Position numbers and translations under genes: made by a program. 6,198 nucleotides of DNA from an uncultured Desulfovibrio sp. (GTDB lineage Bacteria; Desulfobacterota; Desulfovibrionia; Desulfovibrionales; Desulfovibrionaceae), in NCBI GenBank assembly GCA_947176055.1, contig CAMWPE010000150.1:1-6198 (forward strand), written 5' to 3'. The notes under the pieces were generated by a model, which was not told where the DNA came from, ran no database searches, and saw only the letters and a list, made by a program, of their open reading frames with translations. Below, one piece after another: positions 1-5,887 of this stretch. The number at the start of each line of letters is the position of its first letter. The first letter of the stretch is position 1.

Positions 1-224
1 CACTCATAGTCCTTCACCGGGCCGAAGATCTTGGCGCAGAAAAGGCCGTCCCTCTCCGGCTTGAATGTTCTGTAATTAATGGTCTCCGGCTTTTTCACTT
101 CGCCGTAGGACCATTCGCGTATGGCTTCCGGAGAGGCAATGGAAATCTGGATCGCGTCCAGATTCTTGATATTGGCCGCGTTGGCCGTCTGGCCTCGCGC
201 GGTGAAAAGATCGTCAAGACTCAT
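1..224 (-). CDS. rpoC: RNA polymerase subunit beta-prime, N-terminal fragment (cut by window edge)
   Basis: This is the start of the β′ subunit of DNA-directed RNA polymerase, which with β forms the catalytic clamp and active site. Only 74 codons lie in the window. The protein begins MSLDDLF and contains the family's hallmark stretches IQISIASPEAIREWSYGEV (about residues 25-43), KPETINYRTFKPERDGLFC (45-63) and AKIFGPVKDYE (64-74). The edge falls just before the first cysteine expected for the N-terminal zinc-binding motif. The ATG at 224 is preceded by a purine-rich AAGGACAGG (231-239), a good ribosome-binding site, and matches the family's usual start. It lies 88 bases downstream of rpoB in the same direction, in the conserved rpoB-rpoC order, but with a terminator-like hairpin between them. 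Identity is certain; nothing can be said about the rest of the gene. Confidence 0.97.
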   Translation of the reverse strand, partial: MSLDDLFTARGQTANAANIKNLDAIQISIASPEAIREWSYGEVKKPETINYRTFKPERDGLFCAKIFGPVKDYE

Positions 225-264
225 ATATCGCCTGTCCTTTTTGCTTGATTTTAACGTATCCGGT

Positions 265-307
265 CAAAAACTGGGAGCGGGAGCCAACGCGCGGCTCCCC
301 GCTCCCA
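265..307 (-). terminator. Terminator-like hairpin in the rpoB-rpoC gap
   Basis: On the minus strand, TGGGAGCGGGGAGCC (307-293) pairs with GGCTCCCGCTCCCA (285-272). The stem is about 14 bp, with a single bulged G and a 7-nt loop at 286-292. It is followed directly by a T5 run (270-266). This is the textbook form of a Rho-independent terminator. It starts 6 bases past the rpoB stop codon and ends about 40 bases before the rpoC ATG. On the plus strand no comparable T run follows the stem, so it reads as minus-strand specific. No convincing new promoter was seen between it and rpoC. Only a TAAAAT-like box without a matching -35 is present. It therefore probably acts as a partial terminator (attenuator) or an mRNA-processing or stabilising hairpin rather than a full stop. 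Confidence 0.75.
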
Positions 308-312
308 TTTCA

Positions 313-3300
313 TTAGGAATTTTTTATCTCTTCGTTATCGACGACCATGGCTTCCTGCGCGAAGCCGGAGCGTTTTGGCTTTTTCTTGCCCGCTTCTTCA
401 TGCAGGGTCACATCCAGTCCCAGACTCATAAGTTCCTTAACCAGAACATTGAAGGACTCCGGCAGCCCGGCTTCAAGGAAATTGTCGCCTTTAACAATTT
501 TTTCGTACATCTTCACGCGACCGCCCACATCGTCGGATTTGACGGTGAGGAATTCTTGCAAAAGATACGCCGCTCCGTACGCTTCCAGCGCCCAGACCTC
601 CATTTCGCCAAGTCGCTGACCGCCGAACTGCGCTTTTCCGCCCAGCGGTTGTTGCGTGACAAGAGAATAAGGTCCGGTCGATCTGGCGTGAATCTTCTCA
701 TCGACCAGGTGGTGTAATTTCAGCATATACATCACGCCGGTAGTGACGCGATTGCCAAATTTCTCGCCCGTGCGTCCGTCATAGAGAACTGTCTTGCCGT
801 CGTTTGGCAAATTCGCCTTTTCCATCCAGCCCCAAATATCCTCTTCCGTGGCGGAATCGAATACAGGCGTGCGGGTCACAATGCCGTTGCGCAATTTTTT
901 GACAGCCTCGACGAATTCCTCGTCCCCCATGTCGTCGATTAATCCGGCGATTTCGGGAGAATTGAACGCCGCTTTCACATCTTTGCGGATATCGGCGATA
1001 CCCGCGCCGGCGTCGACCATTTCGGCCAGCTGACGACCCAGTTCTTTCGCGCCCCAGCCAAGGTGAGTTTCCATGATTTGTCCGATATTCATGCGCGAAG
1101 GCACGCCCAGGGGATTCAAAACGATATCCACCGATCTTCCGTCGGCGAAGAAAGGCATATCTTCTTCTGGCAGAATGCAGGAGACAACCCCCTTGTTGCC
1201 ATGGCGTCCGGCCATCTTGTCGCCTACGGACAATTTGCGCTTAATGGCGATGTAAACCTTTACCATCTTGATTACGCCGGGCGGCAGATCGTCGCCCTCG
1301 CTCACTTTTTCGCGCTTCGATTCGTATATCTGGTTGAGAAACGCGACCTGGCGATCGTAATCGGCGAGTATTGAGGAAATTTCGTCGTTGACTTCCTTGC
1401 TTTTGAAGAGACCGTGAAATTTCTTTATCGGAATCTCGGCAAGCTGAGACTCATTCAACGCGGCGCCAGCCTCGATAATAACTTCGCCTTTTCCTTTGCC
1501 CGACACGGAGCGCGTAACTTGCTTGCCCAGCGCCTTTTCAGAGATATCTCTTCTGGTTTTACGGACAAGCGCGGCAATATGATCGGCCTCCTTCTGATCC
1601 AGTTCCTCCTTGTCAAGAGCTTCGATAGCCAGGGCGCGCTCGTCCTTTTCGCCGGATCTCCGGTTAAAAACTTTTACGTCGATAACCGTGCCTTCCACTC
1701 CCGGCGGGACTTTGAGAGAAGTGTTCTTTACGTCTCTCGCTTTTTCGCCAAAAATCGCCCGCAAAAGTTTTTCTTCAGGAGTCAATTGCGTCTCGCCTTT
1801 TGGCGTAATCTTGCCAACGAGAATATCGTCGGGTTTTACTGGCGCCCCTATGCGGATGATGCCGCTTTCGTCCAGATTGCGAAGCATATCCTCGCCTACG
1901 TTTGGAATGTCGCGGGTGATTTCTTCAGGCCCCAGCTTGGTATCGCGCGCCACCACCTCGAATTCTTCGATATGAATCGATGTAAAAATATCTTCCTTTA
2001 CCACGCGCTCGGAAATAAGAATGGAGTCCTCGTAGTTATATCCGCACCATGGCATGAAAGCCACGACCAGATTTTTGCCCAGAGCGAGTTCCCCCTCGTC
2101 AATTCCAGGACCGTCGGCGAGAATATCGCCTTTTTTTACAATTTGTCCCGGATAACATGTAGGTTTCTGTCCAAAGCAGGAATTTTGATTGGATTTGTGA
2201 AATTTGAGTAGATCGTAAGCCTTTACTCCGCCCTGCTCCTTGAAAAGATCGCCGTCGTAAGCGACTACAATCCTGTCCGCGTCCACATATTCCACTCGTC
2301 CGTCGGCGGCCGCGACTATGCACGCTCCCGAATCCCGCGCTACATCCGCCTCCATGCCCGTCCCCACCAGAGGTTTTTCCGAACGAAGCAAAGGCACAGC
2401 CTGACGTTGCATATTCGAACCCATCAACGCGCGGTTCGCGTCGTCATGCTCAAGGAAAGGTATAAGCGCCGCCGATATGGATACCATCTGGCTTGGCGAA
2501 ATATCCATGAGCGTAACATCCTCGCGAGGACTGCTCTCCACTTCGCCTTTTATCCGGACTGTAACCTGATCATTTAAAAGTTTGCGATCCGTGTCCACCG
2601 CCGCGTCGGCTTGCGCTATTACCTGATCGCCCTCGCGCGAAGCGTCAAGGTGCAGGATTTCATCGGTCACCTCTCCGTTCCGGACTACGCGGTAGGGCGT
2701 TTCGATAAAGCCGAAATCGTTAACCTTCGCATAGGTGGTAAGCGATACAATCAAGCCGATGTTCGGCCCTTCCGGCGTCTCAATTGGACATATTCTACCG
2801 TAATGCGAAGTATGCACATCCCTGACTTCAAATCCGGCGCGCTCGCGGGTCAATCCGCCCGGTCCCAGCGCCGATAATCTGCGCTTATGGGTAACTTCCG
2901 AAAGAGAGTTTGTCTGATCCATAAATTGGGATAGTTGCGACGTGCCGAAAAATTCCTTTAACACCGCGGCCACAGGCTTGGGATTAATGAGATCATGCGG
3001 CATCAATGTGGAAATTTCCTGCAAGCTCATCCTTTCCTTGATGGCCCGTTCCATTCGCACCAATCCGATCCGGTACTGATTTTCCACAAGCTCGCCTACA
3101 AGCCGCACGCGCCGGTTGCCCAGATGATCTATATCATCCGCGGGCCCATGAGTATCCTTTAATTTGACGAGCATCTTGATCGCGGTGAGTATGTCGTTAT
3201 CGCTCAAAACGCGTTGATCTTCCGGCTCATTCAGCTCGAGCCTTTGATTCAATTTGTACCTTCCAACCGCGGACAAATCGTAATAATCCGGATTTCGGAA

Positions 3301-4644
3301 AAGATTTTCAAAAAAGCTGGTAGCGATTTCCGGAGTCGGAGGAGAAGAGGGACGCAAACGCCGGTAGATCTCTTCCTGGGCCTTGATCTGATCAGGGATG
3401 CGATCCTGCATAAGCGTGTCGCGTATGGAACTCGATGCGTCCGTCCCGCGCGTGTGAAGAACCGGAAAACGGACGATGCCAGCGTCGCGCATTCGCTGGA
3501 TAACACTGTCGGACAGTTCCCCGCCCGCCTCAAGGATCAATTCGCCGGTTTCGGGATGAAATATATCCTCCGCCGCGAATAGTCCATTCGCGGAGCCCGG
3601 CTCGACCTCGATAGTCTTTTTTTCGCTCGCGACGGTTATTTTGGCTATACCCGCCGCCGCTAATCTCTCCGCGATCTTCTCGGAAATAATATCGCCATTT
3701 TTCGCTATATTTTTGCCAGTCGCAGGATCAGGAATGTCGCCAATGGCGTACATCCCGACGGCTTCGGTTGGCGAAGCGTCCAAAATTTTCTTTTTCGCGC
3801 TGTCGTTCAGTATACGCCAGGCCTTTTTTGTAATTTGCTTATTGGCTTTGACAAGAACCTGGCCTTCGTCATCCAGTATGTCGGTATAGGCGTTTTGTTT
3901 TTGATAAAAATCTTTCTCCACTTCCCAGAGCAACCTGCCGTCTTCAGCCAGGCGGAAATATTCCCTGGAATAAAAATAATCGAGAATATCCTCCTTCGTC
4001 ATGCCCATGGCTTTGAAAAGGATCGTCGCAGGCATCTTGCGGCGCCTGTCAATCCGCGCGTATAAAATATCCTTATGGTCGAAATCAAAATCGAGCCACG
4101 ATCCCCGCATGGGGATAATCCGGCAAGAGTATAAAACCTTCCGGCTGGTATGCGTTTTGCCGGAATCATGCTCGAATATGATACCCGGCGATCTCTGCAA
4201 CTGGTTTACAATGACGCGCTCCGTGCCGTTCACGATGAAAGTCCCCTTTTCCGTCATCAGCGGCAACGTGCCAAAATATATGTCCTGTTCCTTAATATCG
4301 CGTATCGTGCGGTTGCCGGTCGCTTCATCCGTGTCATATACAGCCAGACGCACGCGGATCCGCATAGGCGCCTCATAAGTCAGACCTTTCGAAATACATT
4401 CAGCCTGATCGTACTTCGGCTCCTGAATCTCGTAATTGACAAATTCGAGACTCGCGGTCTTATTAAAATCCTCGATGGGAAAAACGGTGTGGAAAACGCC
4501 CTCGAGTCCTTCGTTCTTGTCGCGCTGACTGGCGGGAACGCCTTCCTGCAAAAACTTGCGATATGAATCAATCTGAAGATTAAGAAGATGCGGAACCGGA
4601 TAAGTGGTCTTGATTTTGCCGAACTGCTTTGTGAGCTGGTTCAT
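313..4644 (-). CDS. rpoB: DNA-directed RNA polymerase subunit beta
   Basis: This is the β subunit of RNA polymerase, 1443 residues from the ATG at 4644. The frame also opens with GTG at 4650, but the ribosome-binding site TTGAGGTG overlaps that codon and is correctly spaced only for the ATG. Numbering from the ATG, the protease/lobe domains carry EKGTFIVNGTERVIVNQLQ (132-150) and SPGIIFEHDSGK (152-163). An expanded SI1 insertion spans about 235-425. The rifampicin pocket runs about 565-600, with D576, H586 and S591 at the positions of E. coli D516, H526 and S531, and is followed by CPIETPEGPNIGLI. MPWCGYNYEDSI (864-875) carries the conserved Asp873. A second insertion covers about 992-1073. 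SVGDKMAGRHGNKG (1139-1152) holds the two active-site lysines, K1143 and K1151. The C-terminal anchor KIHARSTGPYSLVTQQPLGG is intact and ends in a basic-then-acidic tail. The frame is complete. From memory the sequence is most like Desulfovibrio β. The expected upstream rplJL genes are absent. Confidence 0.98.
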   Translation of the reverse strand: MNQLTKQFGKIKTTYPVPHLLNLQIDSYRKFLQEGVPASQRDKNEGLEGVFHTVFPIEDFNKTASLEFVNYEIQEPKYDQAECISKGLTYEAPMRIRVRLAVYDTDEATGNRTIRDIKEQDIYFGTLPLMTEKGTFIVNGTERVIVNQLQRSPGIIFEHDSGKTHTSRKVLYSCRIIPMRGSWLDFDFDHKDILYARIDRRRKMPATILFKAMGMTKEDILDYFYSREYFRLAEDGRLLWEVEKDFYQKQNAYTDILDDEGQVLVKANKQITKKAWRILNDSAKKKILDASPTEAVGMYAIGDIPDPATGKNIAKNGDIISEKIAERLAAAGIAKITVASEKKTIEVEPGSANGLFAAEDIFHPETGELILEAGGELSDSVIQRMRDAGIVRFPVLHTRGTDASSSIRDTLMQDRIPDQIKAQEEIYRRLRPSSPPTPEIATSFFENLFRNPDYYDLSAVGRYKLNQRLELNEPEDQRVLSDNDILTAIKMLVKLKDTHGPADDIDHLGNRRVRLVGELVENQYRIGLVRMERAIKERMSLQEISTLMPHDLINPKPVAAVLKEFFGTSQLSQFMDQTNSLSEVTHKRRLSALGPGGLTRERAGFEVRDVHTSHYGRICPIETPEGPNIGLIVSLTTYAKVNDFGFIETPYRVVRNGEVTDEILHLDASREGDQVIAQADAAVDTDRKLLNDQVTVRIKGEVESSPREDVTLMDISPSQMVSISAALIPFLEHDDANRALMGSNMQRQAVPLLRSEKPLVGTGMEADVARDSGACIVAAADGRVEYVDADRIVVAYDGDLFKEQGGVKAYDLLKFHKSNQNSCFGQKPTCYPGQIVKKGDILADGPGIDEGELALGKNLVVAFMPWCGYNYEDSILISERVVKEDIFTSIHIEEFEVVARDTKLGPEEITRDIPNVGEDMLRNLDESGIIRIGAPVKPDDILVGKITPKGETQLTPEEKLLRAIFGEKARDVKNTSLKVPPGVEGTVIDVKVFNRRSGEKDERALAIEALDKEELDQKEADHIAALVRKTRRDISEKALGKQVTRSVSGKGKGEVIIEAGAALNESQLAEIPIKKFHGLFKSKEVNDEISSILADYDRQVAFLNQIYESKREKVSEGDDLPPGVIKMVKVYIAIKRKLSVGDKMAGRHGNKGVVSCILPEEDMPFFADGRSVDIVLNPLGVPSRMNIGQIMETHLGWGAKELGRQLAEMVDAGAGIADIRKDVKAAFNSPEIAGLIDDMGDEEFVEAVKKLRNGIVTRTPVFDSATEEDIWGWMEKANLPNDGKTVLYDGRTGEKFGNRVTTGVMYMLKLHHLVDEKIHARSTGPYSLVTQQPLGGKAQFGGQRLGEMEVWALEAYGAAYLLQEFLTVKSDDVGGRVKMYEKIVKGDNFLEAGLPESFNVLVKELMSLGLDVTLHEEAGKKKPKRSGFAQEAMVVDNEEIKNS

Positions 4645-4647
4645 GAA

Positions 4648-4655
4648 CACCTCAA
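4648..4655 (-). promoter_or_regulatory. rpoB ribosome-binding site (decides the start)
   Basis: TTGAGGTG reads on the minus strand. From its GAGG core to the ATG at 4644 is 5 bases. It includes the alternative GTG at 4650-4648, so that GTG cannot use it. This favours the ATG. Confidence 0.7.
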
Positions 4656-4682
4656 GTTTGACTGACGATGGCGTCCCCGCGC

Positions 4683-4705
4683 GTCGCGCTAGCCGCGAAC
4701 GCGAC
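4683..4705 (-). other. GC-rich hairpin in the rpoB 5' untranslated region
   Basis: On the minus strand GTCGCGTT (4705-4698) pairs with AGCGCGAC (4690-4683). This gives 8 bp including one G-U pair, around a 7-nt loop. There is no T run after it, so it is not an intrinsic terminator. It lies between the leader terminator and the rpoB ribosome-binding site. It could protect the message or be part of the leader's regulatory fold. Its function is unknown. Confidence 0.4.
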
Positions 4706-4736
4706 CCTTAAATTTTCATAACGGGCTAGAGACAAC

Positions 4737-4767
4737 AAAAACCAACCCCCGCGGACGCGGGAATTGG
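4737..4767 (-). terminator. Intrinsic terminator in the rpoB leader (candidate attenuator)
   Basis: On the minus strand CCAATTCCCGC (4767-4757) pairs with GCGGGGGTTGG (4752-4742). This is an 11-bp stem with a 4-nt loop, followed by T5 (4741-4737) and a further T-rich stretch. Two pairs are G-U wobbles that become C-A mismatches on the plus strand, so the structure is specific to minus-strand RNA. It lies downstream of the candidate rpoB promoters and 93 bases upstream of the rpoB ATG, with no strong promoter in between. E. coli has an attenuator between rplL and rpoB, so partial termination before rpoB has a precedent. It could alternatively be the leftover terminator of a gene lost from this site. 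Confidence 0.75.
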
Positions 4768-4790
4768 ATGGGGCAGGCTTGAAAAATGTT

Positions 4791-4823
4791 TTATTTGCGT
4801 TTAGAATTTAAAGAATTGGTCAA
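4791..4823 (-). CDS. Possible 10-codon leader peptide upstream of rpoB
   Basis: A GGGAGG motif (4833-4828), close to an ideal Shine-Dalgarno sequence, is followed after 4 bases by a TTG codon opening a 10-codon frame (TTNSLNSKRK if read literally from Leu/Met-1: M-T-N-S-L-N-S-K-R-K) that ends in TAA. The stop is 24 bases before the terminator stem. This arrangement of ribosome-binding site, mini-ORF and terminator is that of translation-coupled attenuators. The weaknesses are the TTG start, the short spacing, and the lack of any run of one amino acid codon that would reveal the signal. It may be only a chance purine run. Confidence 0.2.
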   Translation of the reverse strand: MTNSLNSKRK

Positions 4824-4851
4824 AAATCCTCCCGGAATTTGAATAAACTTT

Positions 4852-4880
4852 ATAGTATATCCAGACTTCGTATTTGGCAA
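4852..4880 (-). promoter_or_regulatory. Second candidate rpoB promoter (P2)
   Basis: On the minus strand, TTGCCA (4880-4875) matches the sigma-70 -35 consensus at 5 of 6 positions. It is followed either by TATACT (4859-4854, 5 of 6, 15-base spacer) or by TACTAT (4857-4852, 4 of 6, 17-base spacer). Transcription would begin near 4846. The -35 overlaps the -35 of the candidate plus-strand promoter for the acetyltransferase. Confidence 0.4.
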
Positions 4881-4902
4881 TAGGTTATTATATTTTTTAA
4901 AT
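4874..4902 (+). promoter_or_regulatory. Candidate promoter of the acetyltransferase gene
   Basis: TTGGCA (4874-4879, 5 of 6 to consensus) is followed by a 17-base spacer and TTAAAT (4897-4902, 4 of 6). Transcription would start near 4908, about 20 bases before the ATG at 4928, which leaves a short leader. The surrounding DNA is very AT-rich. This site is interleaved with both candidate rpoB promoters, so the two directions could compete. Confidence 0.4.
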
Positions 4903-4914
4903 ATTTATTCGCAA
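4887..4914 (-). promoter_or_regulatory. Main candidate rpoB promoter (P1)
   Basis: On the minus strand TTGCGA (4914-4909, 4 of 6) is followed by a 16-base AT-rich spacer and a perfect TATAAT (4892-4887). Transcription would begin near 4880, giving a leader of about 235 nt that includes the GGGAGG site and the intrinsic terminator. This is the best sigma-70-type match upstream of rpoB, and a dedicated promoter is expected because rplJL are not upstream. Confidence 0.55.
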
Positions 4915-4927
4915 GCGTGGATCCGTC

Positions 4928-5497
4928 ATGACAGAGTTCCAAAAGATGTCGCAAGGTCTGCCGTACGACGCCATGGACCCCGAGCTTGTCGGGCTTCGGC
5001 GTCGCGCGCGCTCCCTTTGCTGGCGGCTGACGACGACTGATCCCGGAGACGAGCGGGCCGTCGCGGCCATTATCGGAGAATTGCTCCCCAACGTAAAGAA
5101 AGCCTATATCACTCCTCCGTTCTTTTGCGACTATGGAATAAACATTTTCGCGGATGACTGGTTTTATTGCAACGCCGGTTGCGTATTTCTGGATCCCGCT
5201 ATTATCCGTATAGGCGGTGGGACTCTCTTTGGGCCGAATGCGCAGATATACACCGCCACCCATCCGGTTCATCCTGAAAAACGCCGTTCTGGCGTCGAAT
5301 TCGCAAAAAGCGTTTTCATTGGAATCAATGCCTGGATAGGCGGGTCTTCAATTCTGTGTCCCGGCGTAAGCGTTGGGGAAAATACCGTCATAGGAGCGGG
5401 GTCGGTCGTAACCCGCGATCTTCCGCCCAACGTAACCGCCGCCGGCAATCCCTGCCGAATCATTAAATATATTGGCGAAGATCCTGAAGCCAGATAA
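4928..5497 (+). CDS. Sugar O-acetyltransferase (Maa/LacA/NodL family, maltose O-acetyltransferase-like)
   Basis: This 189-residue cytoplasmic enzyme should transfer acetyl from acetyl-CoA to a sugar hydroxyl. Residues 1-60 form the N-terminal Mac domain. The left-handed β-helix of hexapeptide repeats follows, visible at IRIGGGTLFGPNAQIYTA (93-110) and from VFIGINAWIGG (129-139) through VSVGENTVIGAGSVV (147-161). The family endings NVTAAGNPCRII (168-179) are present. By alignment from memory to E. coli LacA, the key residues D17, N85 and H115 correspond to D14, N82 and H112 (in TATHPVHP), so it should be active. The length is normal. The ATG at 4928 matches the family start; a stop 27-30 bases upstream excludes a longer form. 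The ribosome-binding site is weak (GTGGAT). The substrate cannot be told from sequence: maltose, glucose, galactoside, exopolysaccharide and Nod-factor-type acceptors all occur in this family. It is transcribed away from rpoB and is probably monocistronic. Confidence 0.93.
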   Translation: MTEFQKMSQGLPYDAMDPELVGLRRRARSLCWRLTTTDPGDERAVAAIIGELLPNVKKAYITPPFFCDYGINIFADDWFYCNAGCVFLDPAIIRIGGGTLFGPNAQIYTATHPVHPEKRRSGVEFAKSVFIGINAWIGGSSILCPGVSVGENTVIGAGSVVTRDLPPNVTAAGNPCRIIKYIGEDPEAR

Positions 5498-5540
5498 GCG
5501 GCGCGTCCTCCCCGCTCAATCGCATTTAAATATAAAACTT

Positions 5541-5576
5541 CGTCAGCCCATGCGCGGGGAATTGGCGAAATTTTTT
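5541..5576 (+). terminator. Probable terminator after the acetyltransferase
   Basis: On the plus strand CGTCAGCCC (5541-5549) pairs with GGG, a bulged AA, and TTGGCG (5557-5567), using two G-U pairs, then AAA and a T6 run (5571-5576). The stem is imperfect, with a 7-nt loop and a 2-nt bulge, so it is weaker than the others in the window. Its position 44 bases after the stop codon and its orientation suit the acetyltransferase gene. Confidence 0.45.
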
Positions 5577-5663
5577 ATTTTCTACCGGACTTCCTTCTCT
5601 TTGTTATTCCCGCCGCTTCGTCGGACAAGCGTTCGAGCCATGACCCTCGCGAACAATTAATTC
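5577..5663. other. Gap between convergent terminators, no gene seen
   Basis: I see no supportable gene here. Short frames exist on both strands. One is a 19-codon minus-strand frame starting with ATG at 5641, but it has a poorly placed ribosome-binding site, no recognisable product, and lies beyond the minus-strand terminator. Confidence 0.4.
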
Positions 5664-5695
5664 AAAAAAACGTCTCTCGCGCCGCGCGATAGAGA
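5664..5695 (-). terminator. Intrinsic terminator of the minus-strand right-flank unit
   Basis: On the minus strand TCTCT-AT-CGCG (5695-5685) pairs with CGCGAGAGA (5681-5673), leaving AT as a 2-nt bulge and a 3-nt loop. Two bases later comes a T7 run (5670-5664). On the plus strand no T run follows, so direction is clear. It lies 15 bases after the TAA at 5712-5710 of the frame to its right. This implies that something transcribed leftward from the right flank is, or was, a real transcription unit. Confidence 0.65.
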
Positions 5696-5843
5696 AAAGC
5701 CAATAAATCTTAATCCTTAAATGGCATTCGGAGCGCCGGATCCGGACCAGGGACGCGATACTGAAGCCGAATCCGGCTTTTGCTCAACGCGATCATAAGA
5801 TAACAAACCGTCGCGAAGAGTCCCGGCGCATCTATAATAAAAT

Positions 5844-5867
5844 AAGAAATAAGATCAGTTATTTCTT
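5844..5867. repeat. Perfect 9-bp inverted repeat, AT-rich
   Basis: AAGAAATAA (5844-5852) and TTATTTCTT (5859-5867) are perfect reverse complements around the 6-base centre GATCAG. It lies inside the doubtful right-flank reading frame. It could be an operator-like dyad or a hairpin, or chance in AT-rich DNA. No function can be assigned. Confidence 0.5.
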
Positions 5868-5887
5868 TGCGCGATTGATTGGCGCAA
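5867..5887. repeat. Adjacent 6-bp inverted repeat TTGCGC / GCGCAA
   Basis: TTGCGC (5867-5872) and GCGCAA (5882-5887) flank the 9-base GATTGATTG. The first arm shares one base with the preceding AT-rich dyad, so the two form back-to-back stem-loops over 44 bases. Confidence 0.4.

Noticed and set aside
121..717. Plus-strand open frame spanning the rpoC start, the intergenic hairpin and the rpoB end
   Set aside because: It is antisense to two certain genes, has no recognisable product, and reads straight through the terminator hairpin.
1414..2211. Long plus-strand open frame (265 codons) opposite rpoB
   Set aside because: It lies wholly antisense to conserved rpoB catalytic regions, shows no recognisable motif, and is explained by rpoB codon bias.
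4705..4734. Possible promoter between the leader terminator and rpoB (TTGTCT, 17 bases, TTTAAG on the minus strand)
   Set aside because: Only 4 of 6 matches in each box, far weaker than the TATAAT promoter upstream. It was kept only as a possible alternative that would weaken the attenuator idea.
4850..5272. Minus-strand open frame of 140 codons opposite the acetyltransferase, reaching into the rpoB promoter region
   Set aside because: It overlaps a clear family member on the other strand and would run through the promoter region. Its translation has no recognisable motif.
5631..5639. GTTCGAGCC, resembling a tRNA T-loop
   Set aside because: The flanking bases do not form a 5-bp T stem, and no anticodon or acceptor arms fit around it.
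5472..5660. Plus-strand open frame of 62 codons after the acetyltransferase
   Set aside because: It starts inside the acetyltransferase gene, runs through the terminator T run, has no ribosome-binding site, and shows no protein-like pattern.
5764..5781. AAGCCG-AATC-CGGCTT hairpin with following Ts on the plus strand
   Set aside because: The 6-bp stem is followed by only two Ts outside the stem, and no plus-strand gene ends nearby, so it is not a credible terminator.
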